This document shows positions 8,992 to 18,008 of a DNA stretch of 64,000 bases, in pieces. Positions within the stretch are counted from its first letter, which is position 1. The number at the start of each line of letters is the position of its first letter. This DNA comes from UBA6926 sp045562535 (GTDB lineage Bacteria; Chloroflexota; Dehalococcoidia; UBA6926). A program made the translations under genes and the position numbers. The notes beneath the pieces were generated by a model, which saw only the letters and a program-made list of their open reading frames with translations, was not told where the DNA came from and made no database searches. The stretch lies in contig JBJKVP010000003.1 in the NCBI GenBank assembly GCA_045562535.1, forward strand, positions 321,774 to 385,773, read 5' to 3'.

Positions 8992-10197
8992 ATGGATTTC
9001 ACCTTTGATTCAGAAGCAGAAAAATTTAGAGCTGAGGTACGGGCTTTTATTCAGAAAAATTGGGATCCCAAAGATTTCAATACAGATTTAAACGTTTTTG
9101 GTTATGACTTTGATAACCCAGAATACAGAGACCACGCTGGAAAATTTCAGAAAAAACTTATTGAGCAAGGGTACTGGACCATGTCTTGGCCTGAAGAATA
9201 TGGCGGGCAAGCTGCTCCTTTAACTAAGCAAGTCGTTTATTCTGAAGAATTGGCTTACGCTGGCGCTCCTCAAGGAACTCCTGGGGGCAATATTACCGGA
9301 GCAATAATGTTCCATGGTAACGATGATATAAAATCGGAATTTTTAGGCAAAATGGCAAAGAATGAGATTAATTGGGCTCAAGGATTCTCTGAACCAAACG
9401 CAGGTACAGACCTCGCTAGCCTCACTACCAGAGGTGTTGAAGATGGAGACGATTACGTTGTTAACGGACAAAAAATTTGGTCTTCTGGATCACATTATGC
9501 TGATTGGTATCACGTTCTAGTACGAACTGACCCCGAAGCACCGAAGCACCGGGGAATAACATACCTGATGATGCAACTAAAAGATCAAGATGGCACTCAA
9601 ATGCCTGGAATTACCTTGCGCCCTCTCTACGACATGTTTGGTCGCCGACGTTGGAACGAAGTATTCATGGACGATGTACGAGTACCCAAAAGGCAAATAA
9701 TAGGAGAGGTCAATAGAGGCTGGTATGCGGCAATGACCACTCTTAACTTTGAGCGAGCAGGAGGCACTGGAGCCAGAAATGTAGCGGTTCTAGAAAATTT
9801 TATTAGTCTTGCAAAACGATTGAAATTTAATAACGAGCCGATTCTAAACGACCCGCTTGTAAGACATAAATTAGCAGATCTCCGAATAAGAGTTGAAACA
9901 GGAAGAATGTTATCCCTACGCCTGATCTGGCTACAATCCAAGGGAGAAGTGCCACAAACTGAAAGCCTAATAGCGAATTTCTACGGTTCTACCATGAACA
10001 AGTTCCATTTTTGGCCTACATTGGCTCATATATTAGGTCCTTACAGAGCTCTTCTTCAAGGGGAGAAGAGATCCCCCGACAATGGGATGTATGGCACAAA
10101 CTATGCGCTAAGTATGGTGACTGGATATGCCGGTGGCGGAGGAATCCTCTTATCGCCTAACTTGATAGCACAAAGAGGACTGGGGTTGCCTAGATAG
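8992..10197 (+). CDS. Acyl-CoA dehydrogenase, alpha-type paralog 1 (GGGG C-terminus)
   Basis: A 401-residue FAD-dependent acyl-CoA dehydrogenase. The N-terminal helical domain (1-120) is followed by the beta-domain motif FSEPNAGTDLASL (substrate/FAD contact). A Glu at residue 254 in NFER matches the catalytic-base position of the isovaleryl/long-chain branch. The Arg-x-x-Phe-Gly FAD-binding motif of homotetrameric enzymes is missing. The tail is GGGGILL...LIAQRGLGLPR, where most relatives have GGTSEIQRNIIA. It opens the dehydrogenase cluster and has its own promoter-like sequence. It probably needs a beta partner such as the gene at 19309. Confidence 0.93.
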   Translation: MDFTFDSEAEKFRAEVRAFIQKNWDPKDFNTDLNVFGYDFDNPEYRDHAGKFQKKLIEQGYWTMSWPEEYGGQAAPLTKQVVYSEELAYAGAPQGTPGGNITGAIMFHGNDDIKSEFLGKMAKNEINWAQGFSEPNAGTDLASLTTRGVEDGDDYVVNGQKIWSSGSHYADWYHVLVRTDPEAPKHRGITYLMMQLKDQDGTQMPGITLRPLYDMFGRRRWNEVFMDDVRVPKRQIIGEVNRGWYAAMTTLNFERAGGTGARNVAVLENFISLAKRLKFNNEPILNDPLVRHKLADLRIRVETGRMLSLRLIWLQSKGEVPQTESLIANFYGSTMNKFHFWPTLAHILGPYRALLQGEKRSPDNGMYGTNYALSMVTGYAGGGGILLSPNLIAQRGLGLPR

Positions 10198-10353
10198 AAT
10201 AGATTCTATCTAGATTGCTATCTGAATTCCTTCAGAAATAGTTATTGTATTTCTATGGAAAGACATCAGTTCCTCGTTGCATTTAACAGCTTTTATATCT
10301 AGGAAATGTGTTGCAATAAATAATTGTGGGGCTAATCCATCCCTAACAGATTC

Positions 10354-10458
10354 TTAATCTCCCCCTCGTCCCCTATAGCCCATACGGTAGAGGACATATC
10401 CAACTATAGCTACTACTAAAGCCCCTAGAAGCCCAATAACATTCCATACAATTTCCAT
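10354..10458 (-). CDS. Possible 34-residue single-helix membrane protein
   Basis: A short ORF in the 399-bp gap between the first dehydrogenase and the PlsY-like gene. It reads MEIVWNVIGLLGALVVAIVG..., one hydrophobic helix of about 22 residues followed by a basic/glycine tail (YRMGYRGRGGD). The composition looks like a real small membrane protein rather than random noise, but the Shine-Dalgarno is weak. The remainder of the 10198-10596 gap shows no other gene or RNA. Confidence 0.4.
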   Translation of the reverse strand: MEIVWNVIGLLGALVVAIVGYVLYRMGYRGRGGD

Positions 10459-10596
10459 AATATTCCAGCTCTTATTAATGCTCTTTAAAAAACTTAATTG
10501 TAAATTAAAGGCATTTGCCCCTTCCATTCAATCCATATCTTTTCATTTGATTCGCTTTCGTATCAGTCGTTTTCACTAGCTGAGAATTCGTGACTA

Positions 10597-11271
10597 CTAA
10601 CTAATACTTATTTTTCGCATCAGAGTTTTTATAAAAAATAAATCATATACAAACTCTGATCGAATAAAAACAAGTAAAGCTGATAACACCATGCATATCA
10701 GTCCCCAGAAATCGGGAAAATCATACTGTAATCCAACAAGATTATAACTATAGTTAAAAGAATAACTTACTATCATCGTAGTAATAACAAGAGACACTCC
10801 AGAACCTACAAATTTCCAATCTGTATTTTTTATTTTAAAGAGCAATAGTATGCCTAATGGAACATTCATAAAAACAACTAGTGGATTTAAAATCAATAGA
10901 ATACCCAATAATTTTGCCAGTCCAGAACCTCCCTTAAAAGAATGGAAAATCGGGAAAAATGATCCTAATAGAAAGATTGCAGCAAAACCAGAAAAAACAA
11001 TTGGATGAAAGTCAAAAACATTCTGAAGTAAATATTTAATAAAAAATAAGGATAGAAAAGCAGTTGAAATATCGCCAATTAAAACGACAATCCCATATTT
11101 AGCTCCTAATTGGAGAGTGGTATTTGCCATTCCCGGATTTTTAGTTCCTAATTTTCTTACGTCTTTACCACTAATTTTTGTTGCTATAATCGCCCATAAA
11201 ATAGAACCAGTCAAATAACTAAAAACCATGATTAAAAAAAACCATGCCAGATTATTAACAAAATTATCCAT
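10597..11271 (-). CDS. PlsY-like glycerol-3-phosphate acyltransferase family membrane protein
   Basis: A 224-residue integral membrane protein with about six helices. PlsY motif 1 is recognisable (SYLTGSILWAII), as is motif 2 in divergent form (GKDVRKLGTKNPGMANTTLQLG). Motif 3 reads HSFKGGSGLA, where PlsY normally has FKGGKGVAT. PlsY transfers acyl groups from acyl-phosphate to glycerol-3-phosphate in the first step of phospholipid synthesis. The Lys-to-Ser change and the low conservation mean that activity is uncertain. It lies opposite in strand to the flanking dehydrogenase genes. Confidence 0.78.
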   Translation of the reverse strand: MDNFVNNLAWFFLIMVFSYLTGSILWAIIATKISGKDVRKLGTKNPGMANTTLQLGAKYGIVVLIGDISTAFLSLFFIKYLLQNVFDFHPIVFSGFAAIFLLGSFFPIFHSFKGGSGLAKLLGILLILNPLVVFMNVPLGILLLFKIKNTDWKFVGSGVSLVITTMIVSYSFNYSYNLVGLQYDFPDFWGLICMVLSALLVFIRSEFVYDLFFIKTLMRKISIS

Positions 11272-11464
11272 GCAGGAATATTATCATAGCGTTAAGTGAA
11301 TTCTTGATTCTCACTAAGCCACGTGAGTTCATTATCGCAAGGATACGTGTGTCCATTCTAAAAGAAGACTGTATGGTACTTTACGTCCCTTAGAGTATGG
11401 TGTTATGGTGCCAGTTATAAGGGGAATTCTCTTTTACGATTGGGACTAAGAGGAGGAAAAGCTC

Positions 11465-12676
11465 ATGGATTTTAAAGCATCAAAAGAAGATGAAGAATTT
11501 AGACTAGAAGTTCGTCAGTTTATCCAAGATAATTGGGATCCGAAAGGTTTCTTAGGACATGAGATGTCTGTTCGGTCCTGGGATTTCGACAACCCGCTTT
11601 CTCGAGAAAATGATAAGGAATTTACCAAGAAATTAGTTGACCAGGGCTGGTACACAATGTCATGGCCAAAGGAGTACGGAGGAGGACAATACCCACTAAG
11701 CAAACAATTCGTATATACGGAAGAGTTGGCTTATGCCGGTGCTCCTGGAGGGTCGCCTGCTTCCAATATTACTGGCGCTATCATGATGCATGGATCAGAC
11801 GAGGCTAAGAAAACTTTTTTGCCTAAAATGGCTGCCGGAGATATTGAATGGGCCCAAGGTTTTTCAGAGCCAAATGCTGGAACAGACCTTGCCAGCTTAC
11901 AAACTAGAGCCGTTGAAGATGGCGATGATTTTGTTGTAACTGGTCAAAAAATATGGTCCTCAGGAGCCCATTTAGGTGACTGGTACCACGTACTAGTACG
12001 AACTGATCCCGACGCTCCTAAACACAGGGGGATCACGTATCTCATGATGAACCTCAAAGATGAAGATGGTGAAAGACCTGAAGGTCTAACCCTTCGTCCG
12101 TTGTACGATATGATGGGTCGCTGGAGATGGTGCGAGGTCTTTATGGATGAGGTCAGAGTGCCCAAGAAATACGTTCTCGGTGAGGTTAATAGAGGCTGGT
12201 ATGCAGCAATGACTACACTGAATTTTGAGAGAACAGGTACCGAAGGTCCAACTCGGCATATCGGTATTCTTGATAGATTTCTTGATATGCTCAAAGAAAC
12301 CAAGCTTAATGGAGAATCAATACTAAAAGATCCACTAGTAAAACATCAAATCGCTGATCTTCGAATAAGATTAGAAGCCGATAGAATGCTAGCAACGAGG
12401 GTTGCTTGGATGCAGGCACAAGGGGAAGTCCCACAATCAGAAGGTGCGATTTCAGGATTAGCAAACCAAATAACCGCTAAATTACATTTTTGGCCGTTAT
12501 TAGCCAAAATAATCCAAGATTATGGAATATTGAACGTTGGTGAAGAACGAGCTCCCCATAACGGACTTTATGGAGGATATAATGCCATATCTTTGAGCCA
12601 AGGCTTCGGTGGTGGTGGTGGAATTCTTCTTGGTCCAAGCATTATCGCTCAAAGAGGACTTGGATTACCTAGATAA
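11465..12676 (+). CDS. Acyl-CoA dehydrogenase, alpha-type paralog 2 (GGGG C-terminus)
   Basis: A 403-residue acyl-CoA dehydrogenase closely related to the first and fourth copies in the cluster. It shows FSEPNAGTDLASLQTRA, a candidate catalytic Glu at residue 255 (NFERTG) and the tail GGGGILLGPSIIAQRGLGLPR. There is no Arg-x-x-Phe-Gly motif. A strong AGGAGG Shine-Dalgarno precedes the ATG. The 193-bp upstream gap may hold its own promoter. The substrate is unknown; paralogs of this kind act on branched or sterol-like acyl-CoA in better-known bacteria. Confidence 0.93.
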   Translation: MDFKASKEDEEFRLEVRQFIQDNWDPKGFLGHEMSVRSWDFDNPLSRENDKEFTKKLVDQGWYTMSWPKEYGGGQYPLSKQFVYTEELAYAGAPGGSPASNITGAIMMHGSDEAKKTFLPKMAAGDIEWAQGFSEPNAGTDLASLQTRAVEDGDDFVVTGQKIWSSGAHLGDWYHVLVRTDPDAPKHRGITYLMMNLKDEDGERPEGLTLRPLYDMMGRWRWCEVFMDEVRVPKKYVLGEVNRGWYAAMTTLNFERTGTEGPTRHIGILDRFLDMLKETKLNGESILKDPLVKHQIADLRIRLEADRMLATRVAWMQAQGEVPQSEGAISGLANQITAKLHFWPLLAKIIQDYGILNVGEERAPHNGLYGGYNAISLSQGFGGGGGILLGPSIIAQRGLGLPR

Positions 12677-12770
12677 AGCATTATTGAATAGGTTTAGAGT
12701 AATAGATACTAACGCGCTATTTAGCCTAAAAACTAGTTGCGTAGCTTATTAATAGAGGTTTTTGCAATTA

Positions 12771-13994
12771 ATGGAATCTAAATATCGCTTTGTGTTCATC
12801 GTTTCTATAGCTACAGTAACTATATTATTAGTTCTTAATAACCAATTGATGCTGGGACCACTTCTAGTCCCTATTTCAAGTGATTTGAATACTAGCATAG
12901 CTTTAACCGGTCAATTAGTTGCTATCACATCATCTACTTGGGCTATCAGCGGTCCCAGTGGTGGCCCTTTTTCCGACACCTATGGACGAAAACCCGTCGT
13001 TTTAGTAGGTATGACAACAATGATAATAGCAAATCTACTAACAGCAACAGCCAAGCAATTTATTAGTGTTGCGATCGGCAGATTGCTTCTCGGGTTAGGT
13101 GCGGGCTTAGTACCACCTACCATCGTCGCAACCATTGGAGATCATGTAGATACAAAACACAGAGGTCAAGCCATCGGACTGATGATGGCTTTTAGTCGAC
13201 TCGGGTCAATTTTAGGACTGCCTTTAATAGCAATGTTAGCGGACTCGGTGAATTGGCGGGCTCCTTTCATAGTAATAGCCGCTCTATTATCAATTCTTGC
13301 AACGAGCTTTATTTTCATCTTCCCAACATCTAATACCAATGGTAGCCAATCTCTAAATTTTTTTTCGCGTATATATAAAGCTATAAAAACGCCCACTTTT
13401 CGACCCCTCTTAACCGCAAACCTCATGACTCAAGCATGTGCACATTTAATCACAACTTACTTTGCTTCTCTGTTAGTGTCCAGATATAGCTACACGGTAT
13501 CTCAATCAGGTCTTGCAAACGGAGTAGTTGTAGGAGGCATGGCATTAGGGAACATAAGCGGAGGCCAATTAATTGGAAAGCCCTGGGGTCCAAAAGCCGC
13601 TTTAGGGGCTCTTATATTAACTAGCATGATGGGCCCTGCCGCTTTTTCAGTTGAATCGAGTAGCCTATTTACCATCTTATTCTCTTCGATCATGGGGTTT
13701 GGGGTAATGTTTGCTGTAACCAGCTTCTTAACCATCACTACTAATTTGAATCAAGAAGCTAGGGGGGCTTCTGTGGGGCTCTTTGCTGCTTCTAATCAAA
13801 TAGGCGCAGTGCTAGGAGCGGTAAGTGGTGGTATATCTTTAGAAGCAACTTCTTCGTTCTCTGGACTAGGGTTAATCATCGCCTTACTAGCTTTAACTGG
13901 TGTTTGCGCCGGCATCTTAGCATTATTTCGCAACCCTAATAAAAAGCAAGATATTGTCAATTACCCAAAAGGAGAAAATAATCCGATAGAGTAG
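12771..13994 (+). CDS. MFS transporter (drug/metabolite efflux-like)
   Basis: About 407 residues with 12 predicted helices. The MFS signature loop between helices 2 and 3 is clear (SGPSGGPFSDTYGRKPVVL), with GRLLLGLGAGLVPPT in helix 4 as in the drug:H+ antiporter branch. The ATG at 12771 is taken, although a TTG at 12762 lies closer to the GAGG Shine-Dalgarno. It sits on the same strand inside the dehydrogenase cluster, which suggests uptake or export of a substrate or product of those enzymes, but this is only context. Confidence 0.88.
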   Translation: MESKYRFVFIVSIATVTILLVLNNQLMLGPLLVPISSDLNTSIALTGQLVAITSSTWAISGPSGGPFSDTYGRKPVVLVGMTTMIIANLLTATAKQFISVAIGRLLLGLGAGLVPPTIVATIGDHVDTKHRGQAIGLMMAFSRLGSILGLPLIAMLADSVNWRAPFIVIAALLSILATSFIFIFPTSNTNGSQSLNFFSRIYKAIKTPTFRPLLTANLMTQACAHLITTYFASLLVSRYSYTVSQSGLANGVVVGGMALGNISGGQLIGKPWGPKAALGALILTSMMGPAAFSVESSSLFTILFSSIMGFGVMFAVTSFLTITTNLNQEARGASVGLFAASNQIGAVLGAVSGGISLEATSSFSGLGLIIALLALTGVCAGILALFRNPNKKQDIVNYPKGENNPIE

Positions 13995-14056
13995 TATATT
14001 AGGTAAAGAAAACTTAAGATAGTGTTTTATAAAACAAGTGAAAAATGGAGCGGGTC

Positions 14057-15250
14057 ATGGATTTTCAATTCACCAAAGAGGAAGACAAACTTAGAAGTGA
14101 CGTAAAGAGTTTTGTGAACAAAGAGTGGGATGCCGAAGGATTGGATCTTTGGAGTTTTTCTGGCCCATTACCATACAATATCGATGACCTCTATGGTCAA
14201 GAATTAATTAAGACCTTCGCAAAAAAATTAGCAAAAAAAGGCTGGTATACGATGCACTGGCCTTCACAGTTTGGTGGACAAGAAGCTCCTATATCAACCC
14301 AGTTAGCTTACCGAGAAGAAATGGCATATAACGGAGCTCCAATATCGGTTGGAGGAGGTTTAATAGCCCCCGTGTTGATGATGTACGGTGCTGACTGGCA
14401 AAAAGAAGAATTTCTACCTAAATTGGCTAACGCAGATGTAGATTTTGCGCAGGGATTTAGCGAACCAAATGCTGGATCTGACCTCGCGAACCTTCAAACT
14501 CGTGCCGAACGCGACGGGGACGATTATGTAATAACGGGCCAAAAAATATGGACATCTGCAGCTCATCGGTCAGATTGGTACCACCTGATGGCACGAACAG
14601 ATCCCGATGCGCCCAAACATAGAGGTATTAGTTACTTTCTTATTGACCTTAAAACACCAGGGATTACTATGCGACCCCTAATGGATTTAGCTGGGCGTAG
14701 GCGCTGGAGCGAAGTTTTCTTAGACGGTGTTAGAGTTCCAGCAAGAAATATAATCGGGGAAGAAAATCGAGGTTGGTATACCGCGATGACTACTCTAAGT
14801 TTTGAGCGGTCCAATATCGAAGGTCCCGCAAAGTTGCTTAGGGCCCTAGAACTTTTTATAGATTATGCTACACAAACCAAATTAAATGGCACACCGATAA
14901 TAGAAGATCCGATCATTCGCCACACCCTAGCCGATATGCGTGTAAGGATTGCAATGTCTAGGACACTTTCTTATAGAGTTGCTTGGATGCAAAGTCAGGG
15001 TGAACTTCCAGTGATGGAAGCATCAATGACTAAACTGCTAAACGATATGATGACCAAGTACATATTTTGGCCCAAAATGGCAAATATGCTTAAGGAGTAT
15101 GGAACCCTTATGCGGGAAGATCCGAAAGCGCCGCAAGAGGGATTGTTTGGAACTAACTCGATACTATCGTTTGGATCAGGTTTTGGCGGAGGAACATCAG
15201 AGATTCAAAGAAATATAATTGCTCAGAGAGGTCTCGGCCTTCCCAGGTAA
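14057..15250 (+). CDS. Acyl-CoA dehydrogenase, alpha-type paralog 3 (GTSEIQR C-terminus)
   Basis: A 397-residue acyl-CoA dehydrogenase with FSEPNAGSDLANL, a candidate catalytic Glu at residue 250 (SFERSN) and the standard tail GGTSEIQRNIIAQRGLGLPR. The ATG at 14057 is used because GGAG directly precedes it; an in-frame ATG at 14045 would place the Shine-Dalgarno inside the gene. Its tail and the Ser-Phe-Glu-Arg-Ser-Asn block group it with the copies at 16756 and 18009 rather than with the GGGG copies. Confidence 0.93.
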   Translation: MDFQFTKEEDKLRSDVKSFVNKEWDAEGLDLWSFSGPLPYNIDDLYGQELIKTFAKKLAKKGWYTMHWPSQFGGQEAPISTQLAYREEMAYNGAPISVGGGLIAPVLMMYGADWQKEEFLPKLANADVDFAQGFSEPNAGSDLANLQTRAERDGDDYVITGQKIWTSAAHRSDWYHLMARTDPDAPKHRGISYFLIDLKTPGITMRPLMDLAGRRRWSEVFLDGVRVPARNIIGEENRGWYTAMTTLSFERSNIEGPAKLLRALELFIDYATQTKLNGTPIIEDPIIRHTLADMRVRIAMSRTLSYRVAWMQSQGELPVMEASMTKLLNDMMTKYIFWPKMANMLKEYGTLMREDPKAPQEGLFGTNSILSFGSGFGGGTSEIQRNIIAQRGLGLPR

Positions 15251-15373
15251 TTAGATAGTGCCGCAGCGTAACACGTTTTAGAAGGCATTCTTTTGCTTTA
15301 CTGGGATGTTCAACCATGTTATCGTTCCACTACCTGAAAGGTCATCGACCATTATACGGTTGGGGAGGTAAAA

Positions 15374-16585
15374 ATGGACTTTAAACTTTCGGAAGAAGAC
15401 ACCCAGTTTCGGGACGAACTTAGACAATTCATTGCCAAAGAGTGGAGCCCAAAAGATTTCGATGCTCATTCGATGAACGTATGGTCCTACGATTTCGACA
15501 ACGCAGCAGCAAGGGATCACGCCAAACTTTTCCAAAAGAAACTTATAGACAAGGGCTATTGGACCATGGCTTGGCCAGAAGAATATGGCGGCGAAAATGC
15601 GCCGATTTCGAAGCAACTAGTTTACTCCGAGGAAATGGCTTACCACGATGCTCCAGATGGTGAGCCGCAACGTAATGTTGCTGGGGCAATAATGATTCAT
15701 GGAACTGATTGGGTAAAAACTAATTTTATACCAGGTATGGCAGATAACAGCATAGACTGGGCCCAAGGCTTTTCAGAACCTAACGCCGGAACTGATTTAG
15801 CAAATCTCCAGACCCGAGCAGTCGAGGATGGAGATGATTACGTCGTGACGGGACAAAAGATCTGGTCTTCTGGATCACATTTTTCTAATTGGTACCACGT
15901 TATGGTGAGAACAGATCCAAATGCACCTAAGCATCGAGGTATTACATATTTAATTATGCAACTGAAAGACCAAAATGGAGAGCAAATGCCGGGCATAACT
16001 CTCAGGCCACTCTATGATATGTTAGGCCGTAGACGATGGAACGAAGTTTTTATGGACGAAGTAAGAGTTCCTAAAAGGCAATTAATAGGGGAAGTTAACC
16101 GTGGATGGTACGCAGCCATGACCACTCTGAATTTTGAGAGAACAGGAATTGAAAGCGCTTCCAGACTAATTGGGGTGCTAGACAGATTCATAGACTCTAT
16201 GTCTAAAACTAAGTTCAATGGAGTTAGCCCACTTGCTGATCCATTAGTTAAACATCAGTTAGCAGAAGCTAGAATCACTTTAGAAACTGACAGAATGCTG
16301 GCTTATAGGGTTGCATGGATGCAAGCGAATGGAGAAGTACCTCAGACCGAAGGAGCTATTTCAGGTCTGAGAGCACTATCAACAGCCAAATTTGTCTTTT
16401 GGCCAACATTAGCAAAAATTATTGGACCATATAGGGCTCTGTTAAAAGGGGAACAGCGTGCACCTGGAAATGGGATATATGGAACTAACTATGCCCTTAG
16501 CATGACGACAGGATTTGGTGGTGGTGGTGGTTTAGCGCTAGGGCCAAATATTATCGCGCAAAGAGGTTTAGGTTTACCTCGATAA
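15374..16585 (+). CDS. Acyl-CoA dehydrogenase, alpha-type paralog 4 (GGGG C-terminus)
   Basis: A 403-residue acyl-CoA dehydrogenase, close to the copies at 8992 and 11465. Features are FSEPNAGTDLANLQTRA, Glu255 in NFERTG, and a GGGGLALGPNIIAQRGLGLPR tail lacking the T-S-E-I-Q-R block. GGGGAGG precedes the ATG. It interleaves with the other subfamily in the cluster (GGGG, GGGG, GTSE, GGGG, GTSE, GTRE), which suggests repeated duplication with later divergence. Confidence 0.93.
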   Translation: MDFKLSEEDTQFRDELRQFIAKEWSPKDFDAHSMNVWSYDFDNAAARDHAKLFQKKLIDKGYWTMAWPEEYGGENAPISKQLVYSEEMAYHDAPDGEPQRNVAGAIMIHGTDWVKTNFIPGMADNSIDWAQGFSEPNAGTDLANLQTRAVEDGDDYVVTGQKIWSSGSHFSNWYHVMVRTDPNAPKHRGITYLIMQLKDQNGEQMPGITLRPLYDMLGRRRWNEVFMDEVRVPKRQLIGEVNRGWYAAMTTLNFERTGIESASRLIGVLDRFIDSMSKTKFNGVSPLADPLVKHQLAEARITLETDRMLAYRVAWMQANGEVPQTEGAISGLRALSTAKFVFWPTLAKIIGPYRALLKGEQRAPGNGIYGTNYALSMTTGFGGGGGLALGPNIIAQRGLGLPR

Positions 16586-16692
16586 GGTATTCTTAAAGTA
16601 ACTGCGTGATAATTACCCGTAAAATTCGGGCTCTAACACTGGTTTTAGGGTTTACGTAGAAAGCGTGGCGTGCTATCGTACTTTGGTCTTTA

Positions 16693-16712
16693 GAGACTTG
16701 ATGGGAAGTCTC
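16693..16712. promoter_or_regulatory. Stem-loop in the leader of the fifth dehydrogenase
   Basis: GAGACTT and AAGTCTC form a perfect 7-bp stem around a 6-base loop, about 44 bp before the ATG at 16756. No U-tract follows, so it is not a standard terminator. A regulatory or mRNA-stability role is possible. Confidence 0.3.
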
Positions 16713-16755
16713 ACGACCGGGCAAAACTGGGGTATTATTAAGGGAGGATTCTACA

Positions 16756-17958
16756 ATGGATTTTCGATTCTCAGCTGAAGACCTTAAGCTTCGGGAAGAA
16801 GCAATAGCCTTTACTAAAAAAGAATGGACACCAGGACAATACGATCCCCAGATCTTAGTAAATTGGGATCACCAAGTAGAAGAAGCTGACCAGGCAATAA
16901 ATGAATTTGAGAAAAAACTGGTTAAGCAAGGTTGGTGGACTATGCACTGGCCATCAGAGTTTGGCGGCAAAGATGCATCAATTGAAAGTCAGTTGGTTTA
17001 CAAAGAGGCCATGGCATATGCTGGTGCTCCATCATCCACGGGAGGCGGGTTAGTCGCTCCTGCTTTAATGCTTTCAGCGCCAAAATGGATGCAAGATGAA
17101 TTCCTACCCAAAATCGCTAATGCCGATTTAGAATTCTCTCAAGGTTTTAGTGAGCCAGATGCGGGGTCCGATCTAGCAAGCCTAAAAACAAGAGCTGTAA
17201 GGGACGGCGATGACTATGTTATCAGTGGCCAAAAAATTTGGGGAACTTATAGAAATCCTTGGATCCACATTATGGTCCGAACTGACCCAGAAGCTCCGAA
17301 ACACAGGGGAATTACCTACCTTCTAGCACCTCTCAGAAATGCAGAAGGTGAGTTCAATCCAGGAGTAACGGTAAGGAAAATACCTGATGCTTTAGGTCGC
17401 CATAGGTGGGACGAGCTATTCATGGAAAACTGGCGTGTGCCGGCTAGGTACGTTTTGGGAGAAGAGAATCGAGGCTGGTATACAGCGATGACCACGCTGA
17501 GCTTTGAACGAAGCAACATCCAAGCGGCCGCTTCAATGATAAGGGCCATGGATGACTATATAGATTACTGCAAGGATCTCCAGAAGACTAAAAAAGGCAG
17601 CCCATTAGATGATCCGCAATTTAGGCATCAACTGGCCAGCCTTAGAGTAGAGATAGAAACCTTTAGATTGATTTGCTATAGGGTTGGTTGGATGCAAAGT
17701 AAAGGGGAAATCCCACAAATGGAGTCCTCTATGGTGAAGCTCTGGGGTGATCTTCAGTTCCAGAAAACCTATAAAACAATGGCAAGAGGTCTCGGGGAAT
17801 ACGGAAATCTTCTGCCAACTCAAAAAGGTATAAAATTACCCGTAGAAGGATTCTTGAACAATCGAGCCTTCATATCAGGAACCCTAAGCGTGGCTGGTGG
17901 TACAAGCGAAGTACAAAGGAACATAATAGCGCAGAGGGGATTAGGCCTACCTAGATAA
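16756..17958 (+). CDS. Acyl-CoA dehydrogenase, alpha-type paralog 5 (GTSEVQR C-terminus)
   Basis: A 400-residue acyl-CoA dehydrogenase with FSEPDAGSDLASLKTRA, Glu251 in SFERSN and the tail GGTSEVQRNIIAQRGLGLPR. It shares the KIWGTYRNPWIHI block with the next gene, where the other copies have KIWSSGSH or KIWTSAAH. The last two alpha genes are therefore the closest pair. GGGAGG precedes the ATG, and the next paralog starts 50 bp after its stop, so the two are probably co-transcribed. Confidence 0.93.
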   Translation: MDFRFSAEDLKLREEAIAFTKKEWTPGQYDPQILVNWDHQVEEADQAINEFEKKLVKQGWWTMHWPSEFGGKDASIESQLVYKEAMAYAGAPSSTGGGLVAPALMLSAPKWMQDEFLPKIANADLEFSQGFSEPDAGSDLASLKTRAVRDGDDYVISGQKIWGTYRNPWIHIMVRTDPEAPKHRGITYLLAPLRNAEGEFNPGVTVRKIPDALGRHRWDELFMENWRVPARYVLGEENRGWYTAMTTLSFERSNIQAAASMIRAMDDYIDYCKDLQKTKKGSPLDDPQFRHQLASLRVEIETFRLICYRVGWMQSKGEIPQMESSMVKLWGDLQFQKTYKTMARGLGEYGNLLPTQKGIKLPVEGFLNNRAFISGTLSVAGGTSEVQRNIIAQRGLGLPR

Positions 17959-18008
17959 AGATAAAACAATCAGAATAATATCTAAATATTAGTAAAGGAA
18001 TTTTGTAA

